This document shows, piece after piece, positions 17,320-26,311 of a stretch of 64,000 nt of DNA (its first letter is position 1; the number at the start of each line of letters is the position of its first letter). A program made the position numbers and the translations under genes. Under the pieces are notes generated by a model, which worked only from the letters and a program-made list of their open reading frames with translations, made no database searches and had not been told where the DNA came from. Origin of the DNA: Streptomyces sp. PT12 (GTDB taxonomy: Bacteria > Actinomycetota > Actinomycetes > Streptomycetales > Streptomycetaceae); the NCBI RefSeq assembly GCF_003311645.1, contig NZ_QEST01000023.1:62001-126000 (forward strand). The letters run 5' to 3'.

Positions 17320-17724
17320 CTAGCGCGCCTTCCTGGTGCGCGAGCGGTTGGCCTTGCGGACCGCGTCGAGCAGCTCCGACTTGGCCATCCGGGAGCGGCC
17401 CGCGATGTCGAGACGCCTGGCCACCTCGTACAGGTGCTCCTTGCTCGCGCCCTCGTCCACGCCCTCGCCGCTGCGCCCGCCGCGCTGGCGGGGGCGTGCG
17501 GATCGGGGGTCGGACGGGCCCTTGCGGCCGCCCTCCTTGCGCTCCCAGTGGTCGCCGACCTTCTCGTAGGAGTGCTTGAGCGCCCCATAGGCGACGCGCT
17601 GGGCGCGCTGGCCACGCCCGTACTCCTTGAGCGCGGAGTCATGGGCCTTGATCCAGGTGCGCTGGGCTCCGGCTGGTGAGCGTTCCAGGGGCGAGGGGAG
17701 ATCCTTGCGTCCCGGCACGGTCAT
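17320..17724 (-). CDS. ChaB-like / Rho N-terminal domain protein
   Basis: A 134-residue basic protein. Residues ~5-60 match the ChaB fold ([47 protein letters not shown]). After an Arg/Gly-rich linker, residues ~90-134 form a Rho N-terminal/SAP-like helix pair ([31 protein letters not shown]). Such proteins are thought to bind nucleic acids. The start at 17724 sits two bases after GGAGG, so the ATG at 17733 is an alternative. Confidence 0.8.
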   Translation of the reverse strand: MTVPGRKDLPSPLERSPAGAQRTWIKAHDSALKEYGRGQRAQRVAYGALKHSYEKVGDHWERKEGGRKGPSDPRSARPRQRGGRSGEGVDEGASKEHLYEVARRLDIAGRSRMAKSELLDAVRKANRSRTRKAR

Positions 17725-17898
17725 CACCTCCATGCGAGTTCCGTGCGTGTCGTGTCTGACCGCCGCGAGTACCCCGTGCGGGGGCGGCGAAACGGGAGAA
17801 CGGCGGGTGGAGGCCCGTCCCCGGCGTCGGAGGCCGCCCGCCCCCGCGTTCAACGGGCCCCGCGCCGGTGGTAGGGGGTCCAGCGGGCGGCCCCGAGT

Positions 17899-18543
17899 TC
17901 ACTGGAGTGCCCGGAACCGTTCTTCCAGGTCCGTGACGCGCTCGGCTCGGCGGCCCATGAGGTACCCCGTGGTGTGCGTGCGCCGCACTTGGCGCAGGAG
18001 AGCGTGCGTCACTGTCTTGGCCACGGCGGCGCGGAGGCGCGCGACAGAACGCACCGGGCCGTCGTCTGGGGCGTCCGCCCAGAGATGCCCCCACGGGCCG
18101 CGCCTCAGGTGGGCCGTCAACAGGCCCATCTCACGTGCGGGGAACACGTCGTTGACGGGGTGATCGCCCATGTACAGTCCACAGGCAGGTCCAGCGCCCG
18201 CAGCAGCTCCCCGGCCCGGACCGTCTGGTTCCCGGCCACGATCACCCGCACCCCGAGATCGCGCAGCGTCGTCAACGCCGACCGCACGTCCGGGTAGAGG
18301 TCGCTCTCCTCCAGACGTTCCCCGCGCCCGGCGGCCTCCCTCGCGGCGTACTCAGCCTCCAGATCGATGCCTCGCCTGAGCAACCGAAGCGCCTCGGCAT
18401 TGTCCCCGGCCCCGCGCGACCACCGACCCGACCAGCGCCGAGAGCGTATGGCGGGACACCCCCAACCGGTCTGCCCACGCGGCCCAGTACCGGTCGTCGC
18501 GGGTGAGAGTCTCGCCGATGTCGAGCGCCACGCATCTGATCAC
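17899..18543 (-). pseudogene. HAD-family hydrolase gene with two frameshifts
   Basis: Three consecutive frames together give one HAD-like phosphatase: MIRCVALDIGETLTRDDRYW (motif I DIGET) in the first; then, after dropping one G in a GGGG run near 18405, RDNAEALRLLRRGIDLEAEY and VRVIVAGNQTVRAGELLRAL; then, after another shift near 18178, MGDHPVNDVFPAREMGL (motif IV region). Each segment is well conserved, so breakage is recent or reflects sequencing errors. The intact protein would be about 214 residues. Confidence 0.75.
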
Positions 18544-18623
18544 GAAGCAAGCCTAGGGACACGACGAAGCGGCCCCGCCCGCGGCGGGCGCACTTCGCCG
18601 GTGTCCCGCCGCGAGGCGACGGC

Positions 18624-20069
18624 TCACGCCGGGGGGCCGTCCCACACATATGTGCCGACGGCGCCCGCGGGGAGGGCCGTGGACAGGGAGAGGCCCGACT
18701 CGGTGATCGAGAAGCGCTGCTCGGAGTCCGTCGCGTTCACGACATAGGCGACCCGCTGGCCGTCCGGGTTCTCGAACACGACGTTCTGCACGCCGCCAGG
18801 GCCCTGGCTGGTGGAGCCGATGCGGACCGCGCCGGGGTCGACGAACTTCGACAGGTGGCCGAGCACGTAGTACTCCGCGCCCCGGGTGACCCGCGCGCCG
18901 TCGACCTCGACCACGCCGTTGCAGCGGCTGTCGCAGTGGCCCTGGTGGGGGCCGCCGTTCGCGTCGAGGGCGAGGTTCCAGGTGATCACGGTCTCGCCGC
19001 CGTTGCGCATGTTGCGGACCACCAGGTTCTCGGCCTGCCAGCGCAGGCTGTCGCTGAACGTCTGGGCCGGGGTCGCGCTGTCCGTGCCCGAGCACTCGGT
19101 GAGGAAGACCCGCGCGCCCGTCGCGGCGATCCCGGACTGCGACTCGGGCTCGCCCCCGTAGCAGTGGAACGCCGCCCCGATCACGCGGTCGATGTCCCCG
19201 GTGGCGGCCAGGACGTCGAGGGGGTACTGCGGGGTGTCCCAATTGTGGTCGTACGCCAGCAGGTTGGTGGGCAGCCCGGCCGCGTCAAGCGCGCCGTCCA
19301 ACACCCGCAGGAACTCCGCCTGTTCGGCCGCGGTCATCGACATCGAGGGGTAACTCGTCGCGAACTGCGGCTCGTTCTGCACGGTGAGGTCGGTCAGCTC
19401 GATGCCCTCGGCGCCGTACTCCTGGATCGCGCGCACCAGGTAGTCCGCGTAGGTCTGGTGGTGCTCGGGGCGCAGACTGCCGCCGTTGAGCGAGTCGTTG
19501 GTCTTCATCCACGCGGGCGGCGACCATGGGCTGCCCATGAACCGCAGGTCGGGGTTGACGCCGGTGGCCTGTTGGAGCAGCGGGATGATCTGCTGCCGGT
19601 CGCGGTCGATCGAGAATTGCCCCGGGGTGTCCTCGAAGGTGTAGAACGGGCCCGAGTTGAAGTCCGTGCTGCCCAACGGCTGCCGCAGATAGCTCAGTCC
19701 GATGCCGTCGCCCGCGTCGGAGAACAGCGACGCCATGAGCGAGTCCCGTTCGCCCTGGGGGAGTTGGTCGATCAGGCTGGCCGAGGACTCGGTGATCGAG
19801 GCGCCCGCGCCGGTGAACGGCTGGTGGCGCACGCGGGAGTCCACGCCGATGTCGATGGCCTCGGGGGCGCCGGTGAACGACGCCTCGCCCCGCTGGGCGA
19901 GGCGCGTTCCGCCGTCGGACGTGGTCAGCCAGACGTCGGCGGTGGTGTCGGCGGCGCGCGCGGGCTCGGCGAGTCCCGCCGCGGCGAGCGCGAGACCGGC
20001 CGCGAGCACGGCGAGGCGGCGCGCGTGGACGCGGGTGCGCGCGCGGACGCGGACAGGGGTGCGGGTCAT
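18624..20069 (-). CDS. Secreted GH30 glycosidase
   Basis: A 481-residue extracellular enzyme with signal peptide (basic N-terminus, hydrophobic VLAAGLALAAAGLAEPARA). The catalytic barrel contains GAGASITESSA, FMGSPWSPPAWMK, acid/base E233 in VQNEPQF, HCYGG, and nucleophile E325 in FLTECSGT, all GH30 hallmarks. The C-terminal ~90 residues form the usual beta-sandwich. Family members cleave beta-1,6-glucan, glucosylceramide-like or galactan substrates; subfamily is not resolved here. The neighbouring beta-glucosidase gene on the same strand, 105 bases upstream, could complete degradation of released oligosaccharides. Confidence 0.88.
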   Translation of the reverse strand: MTRTPVRVRARTRVHARRLAVLAAGLALAAAGLAEPARAADTTADVWLTTSDGGTRLAQRGEASFTGAPEAIDIGVDSRVRHQPFTGAGASITESSASLIDQLPQGERDSLMASLFSDAGDGIGLSYLRQPLGSTDFNSGPFYTFEDTPGQFSIDRDRQQIIPLLQQATGVNPDLRFMGSPWSPPAWMKTNDSLNGGSLRPEHHQTYADYLVRAIQEYGAEGIELTDLTVQNEPQFATSYPSMSMTAAEQAEFLRVLDGALDAAGLPTNLLAYDHNWDTPQYPLDVLAATGDIDRVIGAAFHCYGGEPESQSGIAATGARVFLTECSGTDSATPAQTFSDSLRWQAENLVVRNMRNGGETVITWNLALDANGGPHQGHCDSRCNGVVEVDGARVTRGAEYYVLGHLSKFVDPGAVRIGSTSQGPGGVQNVVFENPDGQRVAYVVNATDSEQRFSITESGLSLSTALPAGAVGTYVWDGPPA

Positions 20070-20129
20070 GGGGCGGCTCCTTCGGTGTGGGGGGTCCTCA
20101 GGGAAGGAAGTGGGGAGGCGAGCGCCCTT

Positions 20130-20160
20130 GCGGCCGCCCCGGTGGGGCGGGGACGGCCGC
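20130..20160 (-). terminator. Hairpin terminator after GH3 gene
   Basis: GCGGCCGCCCC, an 8-base loop and GGGGACGGCCGC form an 11-bp stem with one bulged A, 15 bases beyond the GH3 stop on the minus strand and before the GH30 start. It would limit GH3 transcription into the GH30 gene. Confidence 0.6.
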
Positions 20161-20174
20161 CGGTTCGGGAAGGG

Positions 20175-22682
20175 CTACACCTCCACGTCGGTGACCAGGC
20201 GCAGGTCGCGGCTCGAACGCCCGATGTGCAGGCGGTAGCGCCCGCGCGGCGTGCGCCAGGCCGCCGCGTCCGGGTCCCAGACGCGGAACGCCTGGCCCGG
20301 CACGGTCACGGTGACCGGCGCCGACTCGCCCGCGGGGACGCGCGCGCCCGCGAACCCGGCGAACGTCAGCACCGGGCGTTCCGGCCCCTCGTCGGGCGAC
20401 TCGACATAGACCTGCACGACCTCGCGGCCCTCGCGCGGCCCGGTGTTGGCGATCCTGACGGTCAGCCGCAGGTCGTCGCCCGCGGCCGGGTGGCCAGCGG
20501 CGGCCGCGACCGAGTCATAGCGCCACGTCGTCCAGCCGAGGCCGTGGCCGAACGGGAACGCCGGGGTCAGCCCGGCGCGGTCCCAGCCGCGGTGGCCGAT
20601 GTCAAGGCCCTCGGCATAGGTGACAACGCCGTCGACCGGGCGGGCGTGCGGCACCGGGACGTCGTCGGCGCGCGCGGGCAGGGTGCAGGGCAGGCGGCCC
20701 GCGGGCTCGGCGCGGCCGAGCAGCACATCGGCGAGCGCGTGGCCCGCCTCCTGTCCCGGCAGCCACGCCCACAGCAGGGTGGGCACCTCGTCCTCGGTCC
20801 AGGGCAGCACGACGGGGGCGCCCGCGTTGACCACCACGACCGTGCGGGGGTTGGCCGCGGCGACGCGGGTGACAAGATCCACCTGGTGGCCGGGCAGGTC
20901 GAGCGAGGTGCGGTCCCAACCCTCGGACTCCACCTCCTCGTTGGTGCCGATGACCACCACGGCGACATCGGCGCGCGCGGCCTCGGCGACCGCATCGGCG
21001 ATCTCGTCCGCCACGCTTGGCCCCGGTGGCCTGTGGCGCAGATGGAGCGTGATCAGTCGGCCATAGCCCTCGGCGTCCACGACGGTCAGGTCGAACTCCA
21101 GCCGGACGCGCCGCGGTTGGTCGCCGACGGTCACCTCGACACGGGTGCCGGGCGGGTGGTGGTGGGTGGAGTCGAGGACGACCTCGACGCCGCGGTCCTC
21201 GTCGCCCGACGCCACGACCTCGCCGTCGACGCGCGCCGTGAAGCGGCCGACCGCGCCGATCTCGATGTCGTGCAGACCCGGCTCGCTCAGCGTCAACTCC
21301 CCGCGCAGCACCACACGTTGGGTCTCGGCGGGGTAGTCGTGGAAGCCGCCCCAGTCGCCCGTGCGGCGCGTGACGCCGCCGATCCGCTCGCCGTTCGCGT
21401 CGACGAAGTCGGCCGTGATGCCGTCGCCGAGCAGCCCCGGGTCGGCGAACGGCGCGTGCGCGCGGTCGTCGCCGCCGCGCAGCACCGTCAGCGCCACGCC
21501 CGCGGGCAGCGCGTTCCGCAGCCCCTCTTCGAAGCCCACGGTGCGCACCGCGGGGACGAAGGCGCTGCCGCCGCCCTGGTAGTAGGGCGCGACCGCGTTG
21601 GGCCCGATGAGCGCCACGCGGCGCAACGCGCCCGCGTCCAGCGGGAGAAGCCCTTCGCGGTCGCGCAGCAGCACGGTGGAACGCGTCGCCACCTCGCGAA
21701 GCAGCGCGAACTCCTCGTCGGTGGGCCCTGCGGGGGGCGCGGGGCGCTCCAGTGGGGCGCCGGGCTCGGACAGCCGCCCCACGTGGCGCGCCAGGCGCAG
21801 CAGCCTCAGCACCTTGTCGTCCACGACGGACTCGGGCACCTCGCCCGCGCGCACCGCGGCGACCAGGGCGTCGCCCCACGGCCCTTCGGGGCCCGGCATC
21901 ACCAGGTCGAGGCCGCCCATGGCCGAGGCCGCGGTGGTGCGGGTCGCGGCCCAGTCGCTGACGACAGGCCCGCTGAAGTGCCACTCGCCCTTGAGCACCC
22001 CGCGCAGCAGGCCCAGGTGCTCGGTCATGGGCGCCGCCTCGGAGCCGTCGTCCACGCCCGAGTAGGCGGCCATCACGGTCCACGCGTCGGCGTCGGCGAC
22101 CAGCGCCTCGAACGGCGCCAGATACACCTCGCGCAGCGTTCGTTCGTCCAGCTCGACGCGGTAGCGCGTGCGGTCGGTCTCGGAGTCGTTGGCCACATAG
22201 TGCTTGGGGCACCCGGCGACGCCGTTGCGCTGGAGCCCGCGGACCAGGCCGCCCGCGATGGCGGCCGTGAGCAGCGGGTCCTCGGCGACATACTCGAAGT
22301 GCCGCCCGGCCACGGGGGTGCGCTGGAGGTTGACCGCGGGGGCGAGCAGCACGTCGACGCGCTTGCGGCGGGCCTCGGTGGCGAACAACGCGCCGAGCCG
22401 TTCGGCCAGTTCGACGTCCCACGCGGCGCCGACCGCGCTGGGGGCGGGGGCGAGCAGCCCGGTGGCGCCGGGGATCTCGCCCGTGCCGCGCACCCCCTGG
22501 GGTCCGTCGGACATCACCACGGGGTGCAGGCCGATGCGCGGCTCGGCGGGCAGGGCCCACAGCGTCGCCCCGGTCAGCAGCCGCACCTTGGCCGCGACGT
22601 CGAGGCCGCGCACCCGGCGCGCCAGCTCGGCGTCGTCAGGGGCGGCCGCCGAGGCGGCGGCCGGGGTGGAGAGCGAGGTCAT
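20175..22682 (-). CDS. GH3 beta-glucosidase with PA14 insert
   Basis: An 835-residue intracellular-looking enzyme (no signal peptide). The N-terminal GH3 barrel has PQGVRG, GRHFEYVAEDP, CPKHYVAND (K160, H161) and the nucleophile D243 in GPVVSDWAATR. The GH3 C-terminal domain (RSTVLLRDREGLLPLDA, VALIGPNA, VVVIGTNEEVESEG) is split by a PA14-like segment around residues 400-560. A fibronectin-like domain (GREVVQVYVESPD) closes the protein. Its start (ATG 22682) faces the divergent TetR gene, which probably represses it. Confidence 0.93.
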   Translation of the reverse strand: MTSLSTPAAASAAAPDDAELARRVRGLDVAAKVRLLTGATLWALPAEPRIGLHPVVMSDGPQGVRGTGEIPGATGLLAPAPSAVGAAWDVELAERLGALFATEARRKRVDVLLAPAVNLQRTPVAGRHFEYVAEDPLLTAAIAGGLVRGLQRNGVAGCPKHYVANDSETDRTRYRVELDERTLREVYLAPFEALVADADAWTVMAAYSGVDDGSEAAPMTEHLGLLRGVLKGEWHFSGPVVSDWAATRTTAASAMGGLDLVMPGPEGPWGDALVAAVRAGEVPESVVDDKVLRLLRLARHVGRLSEPGAPLERPAPPAGPTDEEFALLREVATRSTVLLRDREGLLPLDAGALRRVALIGPNAVAPYYQGGGSAFVPAVRTVGFEEGLRNALPAGVALTVLRGGDDRAHAPFADPGLLGDGITADFVDANGERIGGVTRRTGDWGGFHDYPAETQRVVLRGELTLSEPGLHDIEIGAVGRFTARVDGEVVASGDEDRGVEVVLDSTHHHPPGTRVEVTVGDQPRRVRLEFDLTVVDAEGYGRLITLHLRHRPPGPSVADEIADAVAEAARADVAVVVIGTNEEVESEGWDRTSLDLPGHQVDLVTRVAAANPRTVVVVNAGAPVVLPWTEDEVPTLLWAWLPGQEAGHALADVLLGRAEPAGRLPCTLPARADDVPVPHARPVDGVVTYAEGLDIGHRGWDRAGLTPAFPFGHGLGWTTWRYDSVAAAAGHPAAGDDLRLTVRIANTGPREGREVVQVYVESPDEGPERPVLTFAGFAGARVPAGESAPVTVTVPGQAFRVWDPDAAAWRTPRGRYRLHIGRSSRDLRLVTDVEV

Positions 22683-22761
22683 GGGCGGTCCCGTCCTTGT
22701 GCGATGGGGTGGTCGGCTGGGTCGTAGATGGGTTGCTCCAATACTCGATGAAAGCAGACCT

Positions 22762-22799
22762 ACCAAGTGCTTAGTAAGGTGCGTCCGGTTCCGGAACCG
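22762..22799. promoter_or_regulatory. Two dyads in the GH3/TetR divergent promoter
   Basis: ACCAAGTGCTTAGT at 22762-22775 has arms ACCAAG and CTTAGT (5 of 6 complementary) around TG, a size fitting a TetR-type operator. CGGTTCCGGAACCG at 22786-22799 is a perfect 14-bp palindrome. Both lie in the 181-base gap between the divergent GH3 and TetR genes. Confidence 0.5.
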
Positions 22800-22863
22800 A
22801 TCCGGCACGCCGAAGGACACACCGATGGGGGTGTGTCCGCAGAGCAGGGAAAGCGGGACTCGT

Positions 22864-23568
22864 ATGCCTCCTTCGCGCCCACCGATGAGCTCGGCCGACG
22901 ACGGCGACGACAGCGACGACAGCAAGGACAGCGACGACAGCAACGGCGGCAACGGCGGTGCCCGGGGCGCGCCGAGGGCGCGGGGCGACCGGCAGCGCCG
23001 CCGCGACGAGATTCTTCGCATCGCCATGGAGACCTTCGCGACCCGCGGCTACCACAACGCCTCGCTCGCCGAGATCGCCGACCGCGCGGGCCTGACGCAG
23101 GCGGGCGTGCTGCACCACTTCCGCTCGAAGGCCGGGCTGCTGACGGGCGTTCTCGATCTGCGGGACCAGTCGGACATCGGGACCCTGGGCGAGGAGCGGC
23201 CACGAGGTCTGGCGTTCCTGCGGCACCTGGTGGAAACTGCCGCGCGCAACGAGGAGCGCGAGGGGATCGTGCGGCTCTACGCCGTCCTCTCCGCGGAGAG
23301 CGTGACGGAGGGCCACCCGGCGCAGGACTACTTCAGGTCACGCTACGCGGGCCTGCGCGGGCTGCTCGTCGACGCGCTCACCGAGGCCGGTGAGCTGGGC
23401 GAGGTCGACGAAGGGCTCGATCCCGTGGCGGCGGCGAGCGCCGTGATCGCGGTGATGGACGGCCTCCAGGTGCAGTGGCTGCTCGCGCCCGACGCCGTGG
23501 ACATGGCGGCGGTGACCGAGGTGGCGATCAGCGCGCTGCTCGGTCGGCCGCTGCCCGACGCCGACTGA
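22864..23568 (+). CDS. TetR family regulator with acidic N-terminal tail
   Basis: A 234-residue regulator. An unusual Asp/Ser-rich tail (residues 11-32, DDGDDSDDSKDSDDSNGG) precedes a typical TetR HTH at about 48-92 (ASLAEIADRAGLTQAGVLHHF). The remainder is a helical ligand/dimer domain. It diverges from the GH3 beta-glucosidase and likely controls it through the dyads in the gap. The ATG at 22864 is chosen; a second ATG seven codons later would also keep the HTH. Confidence 0.83.
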   Translation: MPPSRPPMSSADDGDDSDDSKDSDDSNGGNGGARGAPRARGDRQRRRDEILRIAMETFATRGYHNASLAEIADRAGLTQAGVLHHFRSKAGLLTGVLDLRDQSDIGTLGEERPRGLAFLRHLVETAARNEEREGIVRLYAVLSAESVTEGHPAQDYFRSRYAGLRGLLVDALTEAGELGEVDEGLDPVAAASAVIAVMDGLQVQWLLAPDAVDMAAVTEVAISALLGRPLPDAD

Positions 23569-23856
23569 GAACGCCGAAGGGAAGGCCGACGGGACCCCGG
23601 AGGAACGCCAAGGAACGCTGCTTTTCGGACAGTTCGGCCGCTCACTTTGTCCGCGTGGTGGATGAAGTTCGCGCTTCTCGTTTCAAAGGGGTTTCCACTG
23701 AGGGAGAAAGTCGTTACCGTCCATGTTGTGTACCGGTCACCACCCGACCGCGTGGTCCGACCCCTCCTCTGACGGCCGCGCGGTTCCTTCGGCGCGGCGG
23801 CGCGCGCCCAGCGAGAGAGCTCGACCCCCACCCCGTGCGCTCAACGGAGGATGCGC

Positions 23857-24714
23857 GTGCACCGGAAACTTCACCAGGCCACAGCCGCGCTCGCGGGTTC
23901 GCCGCTCGCGGCGACCGGCGTGCTGGCCTTCGACACCGCGACCACGTCGGCCCAAGAGCCGCCGCCCGACGTGGCCCAGACGCAGTTCCAGCAGGTGACG
24001 CTCGTCAAGGGCGAAGCCGAGATGGGCGAGCCCATGACGCTCGCCGTGCTCCCCGACCGCTCCGTGCCGCACATCTCGCGCGACGGCACGCTGCGGCGCA
24101 CCGACGCGAACGGCAGCACCAGCGTCGCGGGCCAGCTCCCCGTCTACGGCCACGACGAGGAGGGCCTGCGAGGCATCGGCGTCGACCCCGGCTTCGAGAG
24201 CAATCGTTTCATCTGCCTCTACTACGCGCCCCCGCTCGACACCCCAGGCGGCGACGCGCCCGCCGATGGCTCGGCCGCCGACTTCGCGCCGTTCGACGGC
24301 GTCAACCGGCTCTCCCGCTTCACGCTGAGCGACGACAACACCCTGGACCTCGACAGCGAGACGGAGATCCTGGATGTCGCCGCCAGCAGGGGCCAGTGCC
24401 GCCACGTCGGCGGCGACATCGACTTCGACGCCGAGGGCAACCTCTACCTGTCCACCGGCGACGACCCCAACCCGTTCGCCTCCGACGGCTTCACCCCGAT
24501 CGACGAACGCCCCGACCGCAACTCCGCGTTCGACGGCGGGCCCGCGCTCGGCGCGGTCGACGTGCCCGCCACCGGCGGCTGGGACCAGTACGTGGACGTG
24601 AGCACCACACTTTCCGGGCAGCCGGATGGTACGACCACCCTCTACCTCACCTTCAGCGGCAGGGCGGGCGGCCTCCTGGACATCGACGACTTCACCTTCT
24701 CCACAGGGGAGTAG
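23857..24714 (+). CDS. PQQ-dependent sugar dehydrogenase remnant fused to CBM6 tail (internal deletion)
   Basis: A 285-residue secreted protein. Residues ~45-215 match the first blades of a glucose/sorbosone dehydrogenase propeller (GLRGIGVDPGFESNRFICLYY, NRLSRF, RHVGGDIDFDAEGNLYLSTGD, DRNSAFD). At FDGGPALGAVD the sequence jumps in frame to the end of a CBM6-type module (GWDQYVDVSTTL, TTLYLTFSG, LLDIDDFTF). Relatives are about three times longer, with the rest of the propeller and PKD modules between. The remaining propeller is too short to be active, so this is probably a deletion product. GTG 23857 has GGAGG six bases upstream; ATG 23851 touches it. Confidence 0.75.
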   Translation: MHRKLHQATAALAGSPLAATGVLAFDTATTSAQEPPPDVAQTQFQQVTLVKGEAEMGEPMTLAVLPDRSVPHISRDGTLRRTDANGSTSVAGQLPVYGHDEEGLRGIGVDPGFESNRFICLYYAPPLDTPGGDAPADGSAADFAPFDGVNRLSRFTLSDDNTLDLDSETEILDVAASRGQCRHVGGDIDFDAEGNLYLSTGDDPNPFASDGFTPIDERPDRNSAFDGGPALGAVDVPATGGWDQYVDVSTTLSGQPDGTTTLYLTFSGRAGGLLDIDDFTFSTGE

Positions 24715-24717
24715 CGC

Positions 24718-26100
24718 ATGACCGACCGGACGAAACGCACACGGCGGCTCGCCTCCTGGGCCGCACTCGGACTGCTCGGCACGGCCGTCCTGCCCTCGGC
24801 GTCGGCCTCGGCCGACCCCACGGCCGCGCCCCAGGAACCCGCCTACGACGTGCTCGTCTTCTCCAAGACGGCGGGCTTCCGGCACGACTCCATCGAGGAG
24901 GGCATCGCGGCGATCACCCAGCTCGGTGCCGAGAACGACTTCACGGTCACCGCCACCGAGGACGCGACGGCGTTCGACGAGGCGAGCCTGGAGCAGTTCG
25001 AGGCCGTCGTCTTCCTCTCCACCACGGGCGACATCCTCGACGACGCCCAACAGGCCGCGTTCCAGGGCTACATCCAGGGCGGCGGCGGCTACGTCGGCAT
25101 CCACGCCGCGGCGGACACCGAGTACGACTGGGAGTGGTACAACGGCCTCGCCGGTGCCCTCTTCCACTCGCACCCGCACATCCAGCCCGCCGACGTGGTC
25201 GTCGAGAACCGGGCGCACGACGCGACCGCCCACCTCGGCGAGACGTGGCAGCGCACCGACGAGTGGTACAACTACCGCACCAACCCCCGGGCCGACTCCC
25301 ACGTCCTGGCCTCGCTCGACGAGTCAAGCTACGAGGGCGGGAACATGAACGGCGACCACCCGATCGCCTGGTGCAAGGAGTACGACGGGGGCCGCGCGTT
25401 CTACACGGGCGGCGGCCACACCGAAGAGTCCTACAGCGAGCCGGAGTTCGTGCGCCACCTGCTCGGTGGCATCCGCTGGGCCGCGGGGGCCGCCCAGGCC
25501 GACTGCCGCCCCGAGAGCGGCTACACGCCGCTCTTCGACGGCTCGGGCGCCGAGGGCTGGGCACAGGCCGGGCCAGGCTCGTTCTCCCTCGACGAGGACG
25601 GCAGCCTCACCAGCGTCGGCGGCATGGGCCTGCTGTGGTACGAGACGGCCGAGTTCGCCTCGTACTCGCTCAAGCTCGACTGGCGCGTGGAGGGCGACGA
25701 CAACTCGGGGATCTTCGTGGGCTTCCCGCCATCCGACGACCCCTGGTCGGCCGTCGACAACGGCTACGAGATCCAGATCGACGCCACCGACGCCGACGAC
25801 CGCACCACGGGATCCGTCTACGGCTTCCAGTCCGCCGACATCGAGGCGCGCGACGCCAGCCTCAACCCGCCGGGGGAGTGGAACACTTATGAAATACGCG
25901 TCGAGGGGGAGCGGCTCCAGATCTTCCTCAACGGGACCCTGATCAACGACTTCACCAACACCGACCCGGCGCGTAGCCTCCAAGGCCACATAGGCATTCA
26001 GAACCACGGTGACGGCGACACCGTGTCCTTCCGTGACATCCGCATCCAGGGGGACATCCGCATCCAGGGGGACATCGGCATCCAAGAGCTGACCCCCTAG
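24718..26100 (+). CDS. Secreted ThuA and DUF1080 (3-keto-glycoside hydrolase-like) protein
   Basis: A 460-residue secreted protein starting three bases after the dehydrogenase remnant. After a signal peptide (LASWAALGLLGTAVLPSASA), residues ~40-245 form a ThuA domain (VLVFSKTAGFRHDSI, YVGIHAAADTEYDWEWYN, AFYTGGGHTEESY). Residues ~265-450 form a jelly-roll DUF1080 domain (YTPLFDGSGAEGWAQ, DNSGIFVGFPP, NGYEIQID, GIQNHGDGD). The pair acts in metabolism of keto-sugars or sugar derivatives. The C-terminus holds a duplicated RIQGD unit from an 18-bp repeat (about 26038-26075). Confidence 0.85.
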   Translation: MTDRTKRTRRLASWAALGLLGTAVLPSASASADPTAAPQEPAYDVLVFSKTAGFRHDSIEEGIAAITQLGAENDFTVTATEDATAFDEASLEQFEAVVFLSTTGDILDDAQQAAFQGYIQGGGGYVGIHAAADTEYDWEWYNGLAGALFHSHPHIQPADVVVENRAHDATAHLGETWQRTDEWYNYRTNPRADSHVLASLDESSYEGGNMNGDHPIAWCKEYDGGRAFYTGGGHTEESYSEPEFVRHLLGGIRWAAGAAQADCRPESGYTPLFDGSGAEGWAQAGPGSFSLDEDGSLTSVGGMGLLWYETAEFASYSLKLDWRVEGDDNSGIFVGFPPSDDPWSAVDNGYEIQIDATDADDRTTGSVYGFQSADIEARDASLNPPGEWNTYEIRVEGERLQIFLNGTLINDFTNTDPARSLQGHIGIQNHGDGDTVSFRDIRIQGDIRIQGDIGIQELTP

Positions 26101-26225
26101 CACGTACCCAGCACATCCCCCATGCCCGTCGACGCCGCGAGGGGCGGCGGCGACGGCCCGGCCCGTACAGCCGGGAAACGGCGGCGCGGGTGGTGACGCC
26201 GAACCCACCCCGCCGTCGGCACTCC

Positions 26226-26261
26226 GGTGCCCGGCCGCGTACCCGTACGCGGCCGGGCACC
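26226..26261 (+). terminator. Strong hairpin between thuA-like gene and ebo-like operon
   Basis: A perfect 17-bp stem, GGTGCCCGGCCGCGTAC with its complement, and a 2-base loop. It separates the secreted-protein transcript from the inositol-phosphate synthase operon that starts at 26312. Confidence 0.8.
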
Positions 26262-26311
26262 CCTCCGCACCACCCGCCTTCCGCACCACCCGAGAAAAGG
26301 GAGGGCCCCCC

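Noticed and set aside
18855-22727. Very long plus-strand open frame (1290 codons) opposite the GH30 and GH3 genes
   Set aside because: It is antisense to two clearly recognisable enzymes and reads as low-complexity Arg/Gly/Ala/His sequence, the expected shadow of GC-rich codons.
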